Shown here in pieces: positions 44,705-55,458 of a stretch of 64,000 bases of DNA (positions are counted from its first letter, which is position 1; each line of letters begins with the position of its first letter). The translations under genes and the position numbers were made by a program. The notes beneath the pieces were generated by a model. It saw only the letters and a program-made list of their open reading frames with translations, made no database searches and was not told the origin of the DNA. The DNA comes from Tetracentron sinense. Lineage: Eukaryota; Streptophyta; Magnoliopsida; Trochodendrales; Trochodendraceae. Location of the stretch: positions 186,001 to 250,000 of the forward strand of contig CM026553.1 of NCBI GenBank assembly GCA_015143295.1, read 5' to 3'.

Positions 44705-46471
44705 ATGGAGATTTCCGGCAACCCAAAGTTTGTTTTAGTCCAAAAGCTAAAAGCGTTGAAAGTCCAGTTCAAAACTTGGAGTAAGGAGGAATTTGGTAAT
44801 CTTAGTCAGAAAGTGGTCACGGCTAAAACGGATCTTGAAACTATCCAATCTCTATTGCATAATAACCCATTAGATCTTGACATCACGATTTTAGAAAAGG
44901 AAAAGCTTAGGAGCTACTCCTTACTCTGTAGATCGGAAGAAGCTTCCTTAAAGCATAAATCCAGAAAATCTTGGTTGAGCCTTGGTGACTCAAACTCTGC
45001 CTTCTTCCATAGAAGCTTAATGGTTAGATGATCTTTTAATCGCATAACTTCCATTTTTGATGAGAGTGGGGTAAAAATTGAGGAGGACAATCTTATTAAA
45101 ACCGCTGTTGGGAATTACTTCTTGAATCTCCTAGGGCCTGAAGTCCCTGGCTCGGCTAATGCGGAGTCCATTCCCTTCACCGTCGCCCTTGAAGGCTCCC
45201 TCCTTGCTGATTTGGATAAAGAGGTCTCGGAAGAGGAGATAAAAGTTGCCATTTTCTCTATGAAGGATGATAAAAGTCCTGGTCCTGATGAGTTTACAGT
45301 TCTCTTCTTTAGAAGGTGTTGGAGTATAGTTGGTAAGGACTTTATACAAGCCGTTTTGAACTTCTTTCACTCTGGACAGTTGCTCTCTGCCATGAATGCT
45401 ACAATTATTACTTTGATTCCAAAGTGTTCCAGGCCTAACAATTTTGGCGATTTTCGACCCATTTCTCTATGCAATGTCATTTACAAATTCATATCTAAAG
45501 TTTTGGCGGGTAGGCTTCGTGGTGTTATGGACACGCTTATCAGCCGGAATAGAACGGCCTTTATTTCGGGTCGTAGCATTGTTGATAACATTCAGCTCTC
45601 CCATGAATTAATCAGGAACTATCATAGGAACAAGGGGGTTCCCAGGTGTACCATCAAAATTGACCTCAAAAAAGCTTTTGACTCCGTTGGATGGGATTTC
45701 CCTTTTGAAGTCTTGGCTAAGTTGCGACTTCCTGCTAAGTTCATCAGGTGGATCATTGCTTGTATCTCCACCCCATCCTACTCGGTCGCTGTGAATGGTT
45801 CTTTGGCTGGGTATTTCAAGGGTACGCGTGGTCTTAAACAGGGTGACAGGGCCGGCCAAGCCAATTGGAGGCCTAAAGCAAAAATTCTAAATGAAGCTTT
45901 TAAATTTTTTTTTAAAATATTATTAAAAAAAATTAACTATGAAGGAGGCCTTTTTAATATTCTAAATGGGCCTTTTTAAAATTTTTTTTAATAGGGCCTA
46001 AAGCAAAGGCTTTGATGGCCTAATGGACACAGGACGGCCATTGAGGGTGACCCCTTGTCTCCTCTTATTTTTGTCATTCTAATGGAAGGTTTCTCTTGCC
46101 TTCTATACGTGGCCATTGATCAAGGTACAATCTTATATCACCTTAAATGCTTTAACCCAAAGATCTTTTATTTAAGTTTTGCAGACGATCTTTTAGTTTT
46201 CATGAACATGGATGCTTTTTCGGCCATCCATCTTAAGCATATCCTTGATAAGTTTAGTAGCTTGGCCGGTCTTTCCCCGAATGAAGATAAGAGCCAGATC
46301 TTCTTTGCTGGATCTTCTAGCTATACCAATCATGTCATCATTTCTACTCTTGGCTTTAAGGAAGGTAGGCTGCCCATCAGATATCTTGGCCTTCCTCTGA
46401 TCTCTACTCGTCTGAAGGAGACTGATTGTCAACCATTGCTAGAAAGGATCAGAGGTCGTATTGCTACTTAG
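44705..46471 (+). pseudogene. LINE ORF2 linker and reverse transcriptase, interrupted by a MITE
   Basis: The linker (44705-45031) has SWLSLGDSNSAFFH. RT (45122 on) has KDDKSPGPDEFTVLFFRRCW, ITLIPKCSRPNNFGDFRPIS, NRTAFISGRSIVDNI, IKIDLKKAFDSVGWDF (first catalytic Asp) and GLKQGD, where a 196-bp MITE interrupts. It resumes PLSPLIFVILMEGFS and KIFYLSFADDLLVF (catalytic box FADD), then GRLPIRYLGLPL. A stop follows at 46469. Confidence 0.92.
45839..46050. mobile_element. hAT-type MITE (196 bp) in the LINE RT
   Basis: The insert is 45847-46042, bordered by CAGGGTGA (45839-45846) and GAGGGTGA (46043-46050), an 8-bp duplication with one mismatch. Ends CAGGGCCGGCC and GGACGGCCATTG form a short imperfect TIR. 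The interior is GGGCC- and A/T-rich. Eight-bp TSD and CAGGG termini fit hAT. Removing it restores the RT reading GLKQGD-PLSP. Confidence 0.85.
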
Positions 46472-48285
46472 ATAGGTAAATTGCTTGCCTATGCTGGTCG
46501 TCTAGAGCTTCTCAAATCTGTGATCGGCAGCCTCAACATTTTTTTGGTCAGGCTCTTTCCTCCTCCTTGCTTATGTGATTAAGAAGGTTGAACAAGCTTG
46601 CGCCACCTTTCTCTGGTCTGGTTGTTTGGATAAAAGAAAACCTCCCCTAGTGAGCTGGAAAATAGTGTGCACTCCTTATTCGGAAGGTGGATTGGGTCTG
46701 AGAAGGCTCAAAGAGTGGTATTATGCCGCCCTCCTTCATTATATATGGAACTTAGTATCAGATTCCCCTTTACTATGGACTGAATGGGTTAAGGCTCGCC
46801 TTATAAAAGGAAAATTTTTTTGGAAATTAAAGGACCTTCAGACTGTTCTTGGTCTTGGAGAAAGATCCTACAATTGAGGACCATGGCTCGACCTCTCATC
46901 CTTTCCCTTATTGGCGATGGGACCAAAACCAACATTTGGTTTGATAATTGGTTGGAAATGGGTGTGCTTAATGAATTGTTTGATACTAGAATGATCTCTG
47001 ACTCTAGTCTTGGAGCTGCAGCACGAGTTGAGTCTCTCATCTATAATGGCCACGGGCATCTTCCTCCTGCTTCCTCCAGGGACCTATCTCAAGTTTGGAT
47101 TGAGATTTCTAAGGTTCAATTGAGGTCTAGCTTCTCAGGTGATATGGTTATTTGGAAACCGAGTTCCACTAGGACTTACACTATTAAATCTTCATGGAAT
47201 ACTATCAAACCGCCTTCTCTTGTTGACTGGAGCAACCTTCTATGGTTTCCATTGAACATCAAGAGGGATAGCTTCATTTCTTGGCTTGCTTTATCAGACA
47301 GATTATAGACCCAAGATAGGCTTGTCCAACGCTTGGTTCTGATATAGTCTAAATGTTGCTTTTGTTGGAACTCAGCTGAAAATATACCCATCTTTTCTTC
47401 GATTGTCGGTACACCCAAGTAATCTGGAAGCACATTCTTAGCAAGATTCGGTTTGGTCCTCACCAAATTTTTCCTTGGCATAATGAAGTGCAGTGGCTCA
47501 TTCGCGAAACTACCACAGTAGGCATCATGACGTCAGTCAGGAAATTGTGTTTCAATGCTGCTATTTACCATATTTGGCTGGAACGCAACGCACGAATCTT
47601 TCAAAGTCAATTCCCTCCTCCTGAGACTGTTTGTGCTAAGATTATCCACGATACGACTCTCTGTCTAAGTAGTGCGAGTCTGGAGATTCTTGACTCTCCG
47701 GCCAACAGGGACTTCTTTATCACGTGGAACATCCCTATAGCCTGGAATCACCCTAGAGAGCAGTGGTGTTCTTGGATCCCCCTTCAAATGGATACATGTC
47801 CGTTAATATGGATAGCTCCTTGCAATCAAATGACGTTGGTTGTGGAGGGATTTTCAGAGATATCAGTGGCCAGCCTATCTTGGTATTTGGAACTTGCTTT
47901 CGCCTTGAAGAAATAGGAAGCTACACCACTAGCCTTTACATTGAATTGCTCGCTATTAAGAAGGCTTGTGACATAGCTAAAGATCACAATTTGAATAGGC
48001 TAGAATTTGTTTCTGATTCTAAAGGGGCTGTGGACATCCTTAATCAGAGATCAGATATGCCGTGGCAAGTGAGAGATGGTGGTTGAGCTTATCTGTGAAG
48101 ATTTTTGTCATCTTGGAGATGTGGCTATTAGCCATTTTTGGCGAGAAACGAATAGAGCAGCTGATTTCCTTGCGTCTTTTTGTATTCTAAACTCTACTGT
48201 TATCCTCCTCCCCCATGACTTTCCTGATCCTCTTGGGACCATTGTTAGCGAGGACGCGATGGGTTGTAAGTACCGTAGGATGTAA
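46472..48285 (+). pseudogene. LINE ORF2 zinc-binding region and RNase H
   Basis: After RT come VEQACATFLWSG, PLVSWKIVCTPYSEGGLGLR (46575-46877) and the RT zinc-binding-type segment (VIWKPSSTRTYTIKSSWN, LLWFPLNIKRDSFISWLAL, about 47140-47420). The RNase H begins near 47790 with VNMDSSLQSNDVGCGGIFRD, then TTSLYIELLAIKKACDIAKD and RLEFVSDSKGAVDIL. A frameshift near 48070 leads to FWRETNRAADFLASF. Several stops and frameshifts are present. C-terminal RNase H is common in plant L1 elements. Confidence 0.85.
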
Positions 48286-48356
48286 TTAGCTTTGTTTTAT
48301 GCATCTGGCAGGGTCTGCCTAATCCCAAGCTCAACTTCCCAAAAAAAAAAAAAAAA

Positions 48357-49043
48357 CTCATGATTGTGCTTAGCCACATTGAGCCGGGCAAGCTAGATGA
48401 CTAAGCTGATATAGGGTTGTCTGTCACGCACAAATCTTGAGGTTTCTTACCATCCGACGGTTTAAACACTCATATCATCACTTCCCATTTATATTGAGGT
48501 GTAATTCCATATCGGAACCATCTTATTCTTAAATGACATAAAAGTATGTTTTTAAAAAGAGCAATAGTCCGCTCTATCTGCGAGGAGCGAACTATTGCTC
48601 TGGCTCTCACAAAGATGCCTGACGTGAACTTAGGTTAATTTTTTAACCCTTAGTTAAATTATTTTAATTTTATTTTTCTAAAAACAAAGGGTAAATGGGT
48701 GAACCTTAGGGGTTAGTGAACCTTAACCACAGTGAAAAGGAATTTAAATGGGGACACATGGCATGAAAATGGAACCCAAGACGCCCCTTATTGCGTCACC
48801 TACCGAGGAGGTGAATATTTTCCTTTTAAAAACTATTTCCTTTACAAAACCCAACTGTTAAACTATTGGACAAATCTAGACCCGAAGTTACCTTTAGCTC
48901 ACGGCCGTTTGTATTCTTGGATGGAGTACCGAAAACACCCCCTTACCATACTCGAGCTCTCCGTTGCAGGATTGGAGTTTAAAGGCAACAAATTTTCTCT
49001 GTCGTTTGCCTGTGACGCAACCGAAATGACTTAAACATGAGAG
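48357..49043. other. Gene-free spacer with hairpin and one core-repeat arm
   Basis: A hairpin at 48558-48601 has a nearly perfect 18-bp stem (AGAGCAATAGTCCGCTCT pairing with GGAGCGAACTATTGCTCT). At about 48640-48765 there is one arm of the fold-back core (TTAGTGAACCTTAACCACAG). The ORF 48732-49034 has no recognisable domain and partly comes from this repeat. Confidence 0.5.
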
Positions 49044-49362
49044 GTGATAGCATGCACGTGTACATACTGTTGAGGATACACACCCACCTCCCATTAATTA
49101 TGGTTAAGATTCACTCATCCATAGGGTTCAATAATCTAACATTGATTTTTAGGGAAAAAATATTTTAAAAAGTAAACATATGAGTGAGTGAATCATAACC
49201 AAGGTTAATTTTTTAATTAAAAAAAAAAACCAAGTTAGATTATCGAACCCTAGGAGTGAGTGAATCTTAACCATAGTTAATGAGAGTCAATGCGGACATG
49301 TGGCGATCTGGAGAGCTGGGTATGTACCACTCAACGGTATGTGCACATGCATGCTATCACCT
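49044..49362. mobile_element. MITE sharing the fold-back core, different outer arms
   Basis: The outer arms are AGGTGATAGCATGCACGTG (left) and its reverse complement-like GTGCACATGCATGCTATCAC (right). The inner arms are GGTTAAGATTCACTCATCC and AATAATCTAACATTGATTTT, as in 41246-41587. No coding capacity; TSD not resolved. Confidence 0.7.
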
Positions 49363-51100
49363 CCCCATGTATAATCCATTTCCACATTTTGGCCAAATAG
49401 GCGTGCCTGTGTGCAATAATCTAGTATCTACCAGAGAAAATTCATTGCCAGTTTAAGGCCTCTCACTTAGGGGCGGAATTAGGAATTTTTCCTTGGGGCC
49501 AAAGTATGGGTCTTGGGGTTCGGGGCGTAGGCCCGATTTTTTTTTTGGGACAATGGGTTCGGGAGAGCTATTATTTAAATAAAATTAATTATATTTTTGA
49601 TTTTTTATATTTTATATATAAAGAAAATTATTCTTTTTGGCGGAATGCGTGGGCCTCTACAGCCGCAACATGTCATTTTTTTTGGGTACTTTTGTTTTAG
49701 AAATCCTTTTTCCGGTTATGTCCTTGAGGTTGTCATATGTCCCTATTGATACCCCTTAACCGTGGCAAAATTCTTTTGTTGGAACCCTAGTTTAAATTCA
49801 ATAACTCTTAAGGTTGAAAATTTTTCAATATTATTTTTCTAAAACCAATGATAAAGAGTGGGTGAATTTTAACCATAATTAAGAGGTGTCAATAAGGATA
49901 TGTGGCGACCTCAAGGGGTGGAGTGGGAGTTGAACACACGACCACATGGAGCAAACCCGGGACACTAGCCAACCGCACCAACCCGTGTGTTAGAGCCTTG
50001 AGGAGCAGTGGAGCAAAAGAGAACAAAGAACCATTTCTTCTTGCACGTATTAGGAACCATGATTAACCCCAAGGTTAGATCCTTGAGGAGCATTGGTTTT
50101 CAAACAAAACAAAAAGAAAAAAACAGGCGTTTTCTTCTTGCACGTATTTGTAGTCTTTGAACTCCAATTTTTGCAAGGATGGCCAAATCTTCTGCCATGG
50201 CAATATTGAAGAATTCTTGTTTCTTGGAGTCCTGAACCTATTTATGAGGCTCTGGCTCACTAAAGTTTGTTATATCTCACCAAAAAAAAAAGAAAAAAAA
50301 CTATAACATATTGGAGCTAATTCACACCCTTCCACTTTTAATGGAAATGATATCATTGTCATTTTACGAGAAATCAAATGGTATTATTGTCACTAGCGGG
50401 GTGGCACGTGCGATGCGCGTGAGAGCGAGGGGAAGGAGTTAATCATAGTTAATACGAGTTAAAAGGGACACGTGTTAACCCGTGAGTGCAATTAAACTCT
50501 CCTCGAGTTCAATCTCAATTGGCTGTGATTTTAAATAGATAGATGAGCAGGGGGTAGTTTGGAAATAAAATCAAAGGCAAGAGGTAGTTTGTGAATTAAA
50601 GCAAAACATTAAATCAAAAATTTGTTTTTATATAAGGGTAGTATGAGAATTTCAGAAAAATCATTTACCCTTGCGCCTCTCGCATTATGATAGGAAAGAT
50701 TTTGAGGGGTATGTAGGATTATAGGCTTGAAGTTGAGATTGTAGGGCGTGTGTGCGATTAGTTAAAATTATGATGCGGAGCTCCCTTTTACACATCATCT
50801 GCCCATGTAGTGTAAAAAGGGAGCTCCGCATGATGCTGAGCTCCCCATGAAAATTAATCTCTTAAAATTACAAAAAAAAAATAAAAATGAATGGGGGTAT
50901 TTTCGGTATTGCATGTGAGAATGCAAACGGCAGTTATCTAAAAGGTCAGGTCCTAATTTGTCTAATAGTTTTAAAAGTTGGGTATGATAACGGGAATAGT
51001 TTTAAAAGAGGTACTTCTATGTTATTTAACGATAAGAGAGGTTTTGATATAGAATTACCCCTTATATTTGTTATCGAACCGAAGTCCAAAGCCAAGTTGA
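49363..51100. other. Gene-free spacer with transposon fragments
   Basis: 49467-49690 begins GGGGCGGAATTAGGAATTTT, which looks like a transposon end fragment, then a T-rich tract. 49785-49905 holds another degenerate core arm. 49910-49990 (minus) has tRNA-like text (GGTTGGCTAGTG and GTGTTCAACTCCC, resembling A and B boxes), possibly a SINE head. 50437-50531 is a single outer arm of the 41246-type MITE. 50773-50831 is a hairpin with a 21-bp stem (ATGCGGAGCTCCC...). No gene is recognised. Confidence 0.4.
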
Positions 51101-51271
51101 TTCCTTCCCAAGAAAAGAAAGGAGTAAAGCAGTGTCACTGTCAGTAAAACCTTTCTAGGGTTTTGTTTTCGGAGGAAAACGACGGAAGCTTATTTCCAGT
51201 TCCACAGAGAAGTTTTACAGAATAGAATAGAGTAGTTGGGTGGTGGTGGTGGTCCACTGAGAGAAAGTAAA

Positions 51272-52284
51272 ATGTCATTCTGGGGTGAGTCGCTTTCTTC
51301 TTCTTTTCATTGATTTGTTTTTGTTTCTGTATAAATATATATATATACTTTAATGGTTTTTTCTTTTCATGAGATGTTCTCACAAGTTAATGGTTTTTGT
51401 TTCTAAAGGGGTGGAGATAAGCCCGGGCATACCATACACTCATCGCCATGATGGAGTTGGAAGAAGGCTTCGTATTTCCCAGGTTTGTTTCAGAACTCCT
51501 AAGAAAAAGAAAAAGAAAAAGAAAATGTATCTGATAGGTTGATGAAATCTCAACCTCAAAGGGGAAGCGGACTCTTGCCATCCAGGTTCCATGGAGGTCT
51601 ACTCGGTAGTCGACCAGATGGGTGGGCTTGGGGTTCCTCCTTGCAAAAAAAATAAAAAAAATAAAAAAATAAAAAAATAAAATCTCAGGTATTTCGCAGA
51701 AATGAAACTACAGTAGAGGAATAATGGAGGAGGAGACTGATTGAATGGTTGGTAATGCAATGCAGGCGACGATTGCTGATCGTAGCGGTGGTCCTTTTTC
51801 AAGTAGAAGTGTACTTCAGTGCAGTGTAGGGAATAAAAATCCAGTTTATATGTGCTCATTGACACTTAAGGATTTTCATTCGTGTCAGTTGGATCTTGAA
51901 TTTGAGGAGTCCGAAGATGTTGTTTTCTCTGTTAAGGGTCCTCGTGGTGTTCATCTTGCTGGTTATTTTGTCAAATCTAGTGACACTGATGCCCCAAAAA
52001 AGTATCCTTCCTAATGTTCATCTGCCTCTTATATATTGAAAAAAATACCATGCAACTTTTTTAGATTGATTAATACTGCATGAAACTAGTCGTTGTTGTT
52101 GCTGTGCCATTATATTGATGTTGTGATTTCCATTAATGTTATGAAATCATTAGTCGTTCTGCTTGGGAAGACATTGAGGAGAATAGGAGCAAACACTCTA
52201 GCTTCATCTCCAAAGAAAACGATAATGTCATCAAAGATAGTTTCATTGATGATAGCGAACACCCAACTTGTGCCCCTGGTAGAG
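51272..52284 (+). CDS. FKBP43/FKBP53-type gene, first four exons (nucleoplasmin-like domain)
   Basis: Exon 1 is 51272-51284 (MSFWG), exon 2 51409-51482 (VEISPGIPYTHRHDGVGRRL), exon 3 51766-52001 (SVLQCSVGNKNPVYMCSLTL, QLDLEFEESEDVVFSVKGPR, GVHLAGYFVKSSD) and exon 4 52154-52284 (SAWEDIEENRSKHSSF, DSFIDDSEHP). All introns are GT-AG and phases agree across junctions. This matches the N-terminal nucleoplasmin-like (histone-chaperone) domain of plant nuclear FKBP-type prolyl isomerases; exon 4 begins the acidic linker. The C-terminal FK506-binding catalytic domain, expected several exons later, was not found before 64000. Either it lies beyond large repeat-filled introns or the gene is truncated. 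There are no stops in the four exons. A SINE-like insert lies in intron 2. Confidence 0.85.
51545..51687 (+). mobile_element. SINE-like retroposon in intron 2, TSD AAATCTCA
   Basis: A body of about 90 bp (from CCTCAAAGGGGAAGCGG to GGTTCCTCCTTGC, 51553-51640) is followed by an A-rich (AAAAAAAT)n tail to 51679. AAATCTCA flanks it at 51545-51552 and 51680-51687. A-tail plus TSD indicate LINE-mediated insertion. No clear tRNA-like head is visible, so it may be 5'-truncated. Confidence 0.7.
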
Positions 52285-54786
52285 GTATGTATAATATGGT
52301 TGCTTTCTTTGGGAATACAATGGTTTTGTACTACGGCATGCTAAGATTCTTTTCCTTCAGAACATATGTATGTATACTTACTTCAGTACATAAATACATG
52401 GATTAATATTTCCGTAGATTGATGGATAAATCAACCTGTTTTAAGTATCTGCATATTTAACTTTGTAAAAAAAATTAATGTTGTACAAGGAAAGGAAAGT
52501 ACCCTTTGGCGAATTTGGGTCCAAATTAATGACATTAGACCCCTGCGAATGACAAGAGTTCAACAGGGTGTCCTTTCATGCACCTAGAGAAGCCAATATG
52601 ATAGTTAATTTGCTGTCTAGGCTTTTCCAGAAAATAACATAGGTAACCCAATGGGGGCCCAGTTACCAAGAGGAGTGATGGAGGCTGTAAGTGAGGACAT
52701 ACACGGACAGTCCAGTCCTAGATAGGACCTGACTGAGGGCTGGACGTTTCTTCAAACTACTAGAAAGACAAAATACAAATAAAATGAATTTGACTTTGTA
52801 TAAAGCTTTTATCCAAACATGTTACTTCTCTCTTATAATGGCAGATGTATCTCTCGTTGTTAGATTTTCAGAATTATATTCGCTTTGTGACATAATTATA
52901 AAGAGTGAATCTATAGTCCTGAAAGCCTTTTTATGATTGAATTTTGCAGAATATAGATGCATTTTAAGTTATTTGTTTCTATGATCAGAATCCTGCTTCT
53001 CATATTCCATTGTATTTTCTGCTATTGTTTTAAAAGTAAAATTATTGTCGATGTTCTAGTTCTTGTGTTCCCCTGTGCACTATGTTTGTGTGTGCGTGCG
53101 TGCATGCGAAAAGCTAACTACGTGTGCATGCAAAAAGCTAATTAAATATTCTACACAAACTGAGTATGAGGACGCAGGGCGCACAAGGTCGTGGGCAGTG
53201 GGCACATACTGTTTAGTGGTACAAGTCATCATATTTGGATAATGCCTAATGGTAACTGCCCAACCTATATTATCTTTTTAAGGGTTTGAATAGACAAAAG
53301 ACAAAGTCCGAACTCCAGCAAATTGTAGCAGTTAATATTGGATGGTTGTGATCTTCCAATCAGGTTGAATCTTTCCATAGAGAATCTTTTAGGCAAGAGC
53401 AATCAGGTTGAATCTTTCCACAGAGGATCCCTTAGGCAAGAGAAAGACCAATTGAATGGTCAATTCAGACCTGTTGCATGGGCTGGATTGTGTCATCAGT
53501 AGTGTAGTCAAGGCGATGCCTAGGCAATAAAGATTAGCTAGGTGAGCACTGCCAAGGTGATGAAATAAGTAAATTGTATACATATATATACTTGTAAAGG
53601 TGTACGTGCTTTGCACATATTAATTTTTTATTGATGAAAAATATAATATGATTAAATTAAAAATTATTATTTATAATTTTATGATCTTAATTAAATGAAA
53701 AATCATAAATATATTTTAAGTAATTAACTTATGTAAAACCCCTAATTACATATGTTTACTAAAATAACTATATATAAATTTAGATGGGTTAATAATATCT
53801 TTAAATTTTGTTAAGAATTAGAATTTTCAGTTAATACAACTCCTATTATGCACAAAGAGTTTTAGTAAAGTGAGAATATTAATTAACTAACTATTATCAG
53901 TTTAAATACAACTAAATGACAAAGTTAGGGGTATGAGCGAACAGATGTCCATTGGCAATGGTTCCTTCTCTATTGATGGTGGTGATGTGCTTCATCTCCT
54001 AGCTCTTCATGTCATAACAAATTAAAAGATTAATAATAATATATATTGTTTTTTTTTAAAGTCTTAAACTTGTTGAGGAGTTCCATCATTTCCATATGCT
54101 TATATCAGCTGTTTAGAGCTTACCATACTCTTTCTTTTTCTTTGTCTGATGCCATGATCATGCAATCATATACACTAACCTACTAACCTACCCATGACGT
54201 ATAAACCTAATAAGAAAGCGGTTCTCGAAGAAACTTATGAATTTGTAGGTTTAGTAGATTTCTGTAAAACTTTCCAACCCTGGCTTTTCTCTCACTCTTC
54301 TTCTAATAATCCTTGAAACCCATTCAAGAAGAATGAGAAATCTTCAATTATCTAAATCTGCAATTTTGCATTATTACTCTTTTATAGTAAATCAATATCT
54401 TATTAGTAAGAAGAAGAAGAAAACACAATATTAATCAGAAAAGAAAATAAAGAAAACCCCATGTCTATATCTAATCTGAGGACTTGAAAGAATGGCCAAA
54501 GACATTGCTTCCTGGGTCGATGAAGCCTCCATCAAGCTTCAGATCATGTTTGATCTGTAATTACAAATTACAAGTCATTGAAACAAATAAGATCACAATA
54601 GTATTGGGGTTGGGCTTCTTAAACTTAATCTAGATAGGATTAGTCATTAAGATTAGGACTGATATTTGGGTGAGTTTATCTCTTTTATTTTCTTCACTAA
54701 AAATTAGATTAGTAAAATAATTAGTTCAAAAAAATTTGGGGTTAGGTACGCCCCTCTCCCAGGCTACGTCCCTATTAAGTATTAGA
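52285..54786. other. Gene-free or intronic stretch after FKBP exon 4
   Basis: No further exon of the FKBP-like gene was recognised. A 43-bp unit is doubled at 53357-53441 (CAATCAGGTTGAATCTTTCC repeated). At 53500 the text GTAGTGTAGTCAAGGCGATG matches one end of the hAT-type MITE at 57953-58528; its other end was not found. The rest is AT-rich without recognisable features. Confidence 0.5.
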
Positions 54787-55050
54787 TAGACTTGGAATCC
54801 TCTATGGTTATAACCGGACTCCTTGGTGTCCGGTTACAACACAAAAGCCTTTTTAAGTGGTCTTTTAACTATAGTTAACTTAAACTTTAAGAGTTAATAT
54901 TTTTTAACATTTAAAAAAAAACCAAGGGTAGATGGTTGAACCCTAATGGTTAGTGAATCTTAATCCCAATTAAAAGGAACACATGTTGACCTATGGGACG
55001 TAACCGGACTCCAAGGAGTCTGGTTATCACCGTAGAGAATTCCAAGTCTA
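54787..55050. mobile_element. MITE with 50-bp TIRs and fold-back core inside
   Basis: The terminal repeats read GACTTGGAATYCTCTAYGG then ATAACCRGACTCCTTGG and GTCCGGTTAC, inverted at both ends. TA on both sides (54787-54788 and 55049-55050 region) may be a 2-bp TSD. The centre carries GGTTAGTGAATCTTAATCCC, the same core as the fold-back array and the MITEs at 41246 and 49044. No coding capacity. Confidence 0.7.
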
Positions 55051-55458
55051 ACCGCATGTGGTCCGGTTATCAGACCTTTTTAGAGATTAATAAAAAAGTG
55101 ATATAACTCCCCTGAGTTAACTTGGGTGACTTGAATCGAATTAACTCCAATACCTTCCAAGTAGAGTCAAATCTTTGAGCTAGCAAGCTATGCTCATCTT
55201 CTTTGTTTTCTCAACATTTTTCTGTCTCATTCACAAGTTGAGATCATTTTGAAAGTTTGCTATTGCTGATGGAAGATTAGATAAAGAACCACATGAAGAG
55301 AATGCATAAGACCATTAACGAACAAGAAAATTCAGTTTCGGAGTTTTATAGAACCACCACCAATAGGCAATTCAATTAAGTAAAGAACAGAAAATAGCAC
55401 TCAAAAATAAGAAATATTTTACACAATTTGTTGAGAAAAATAAAGTTTCAGTGATTCC
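55051..55458. other. Spacer before LTR B
   Basis: No gene is recognised. A further GTGGTCCGGTTAT motif near 55060 echoes the neighbouring MITE end. The last five bases (55454-55458, ATTCC) are the expected left TSD of the LTR B element. Confidence 0.4.

Larger units (their letters stand above)
41760..48356 (+). mobile_element. L1-type LINE (non-LTR retrotransposon), defective
   Basis: In order: 5' untranslated region, ORF1 with DUF4283-like domain and CCHC knuckle, ORF2 with apurinic-type endonuclease, reverse transcriptase, zinc-binding region and RNase H, ending in a run of 16 A (48341-48356). This is the standard plant L1 layout. It has several stops and frameshifts and a hAT-type MITE inside the RT, but is near full length. 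The 5' end is approximate and no TSD was found. Confidence 0.9.

Noticed and set aside
48732..49034. 100-codon ORF as a host gene
   Set aside because: Starts within a repeat arm, no recognisable domain, no splice or regulatory context.
49910..49990. A tRNA gene on the minus strand
   Set aside because: A and B box-like text is present but acceptor and anticodon stems cannot be formed; at most a SINE head.
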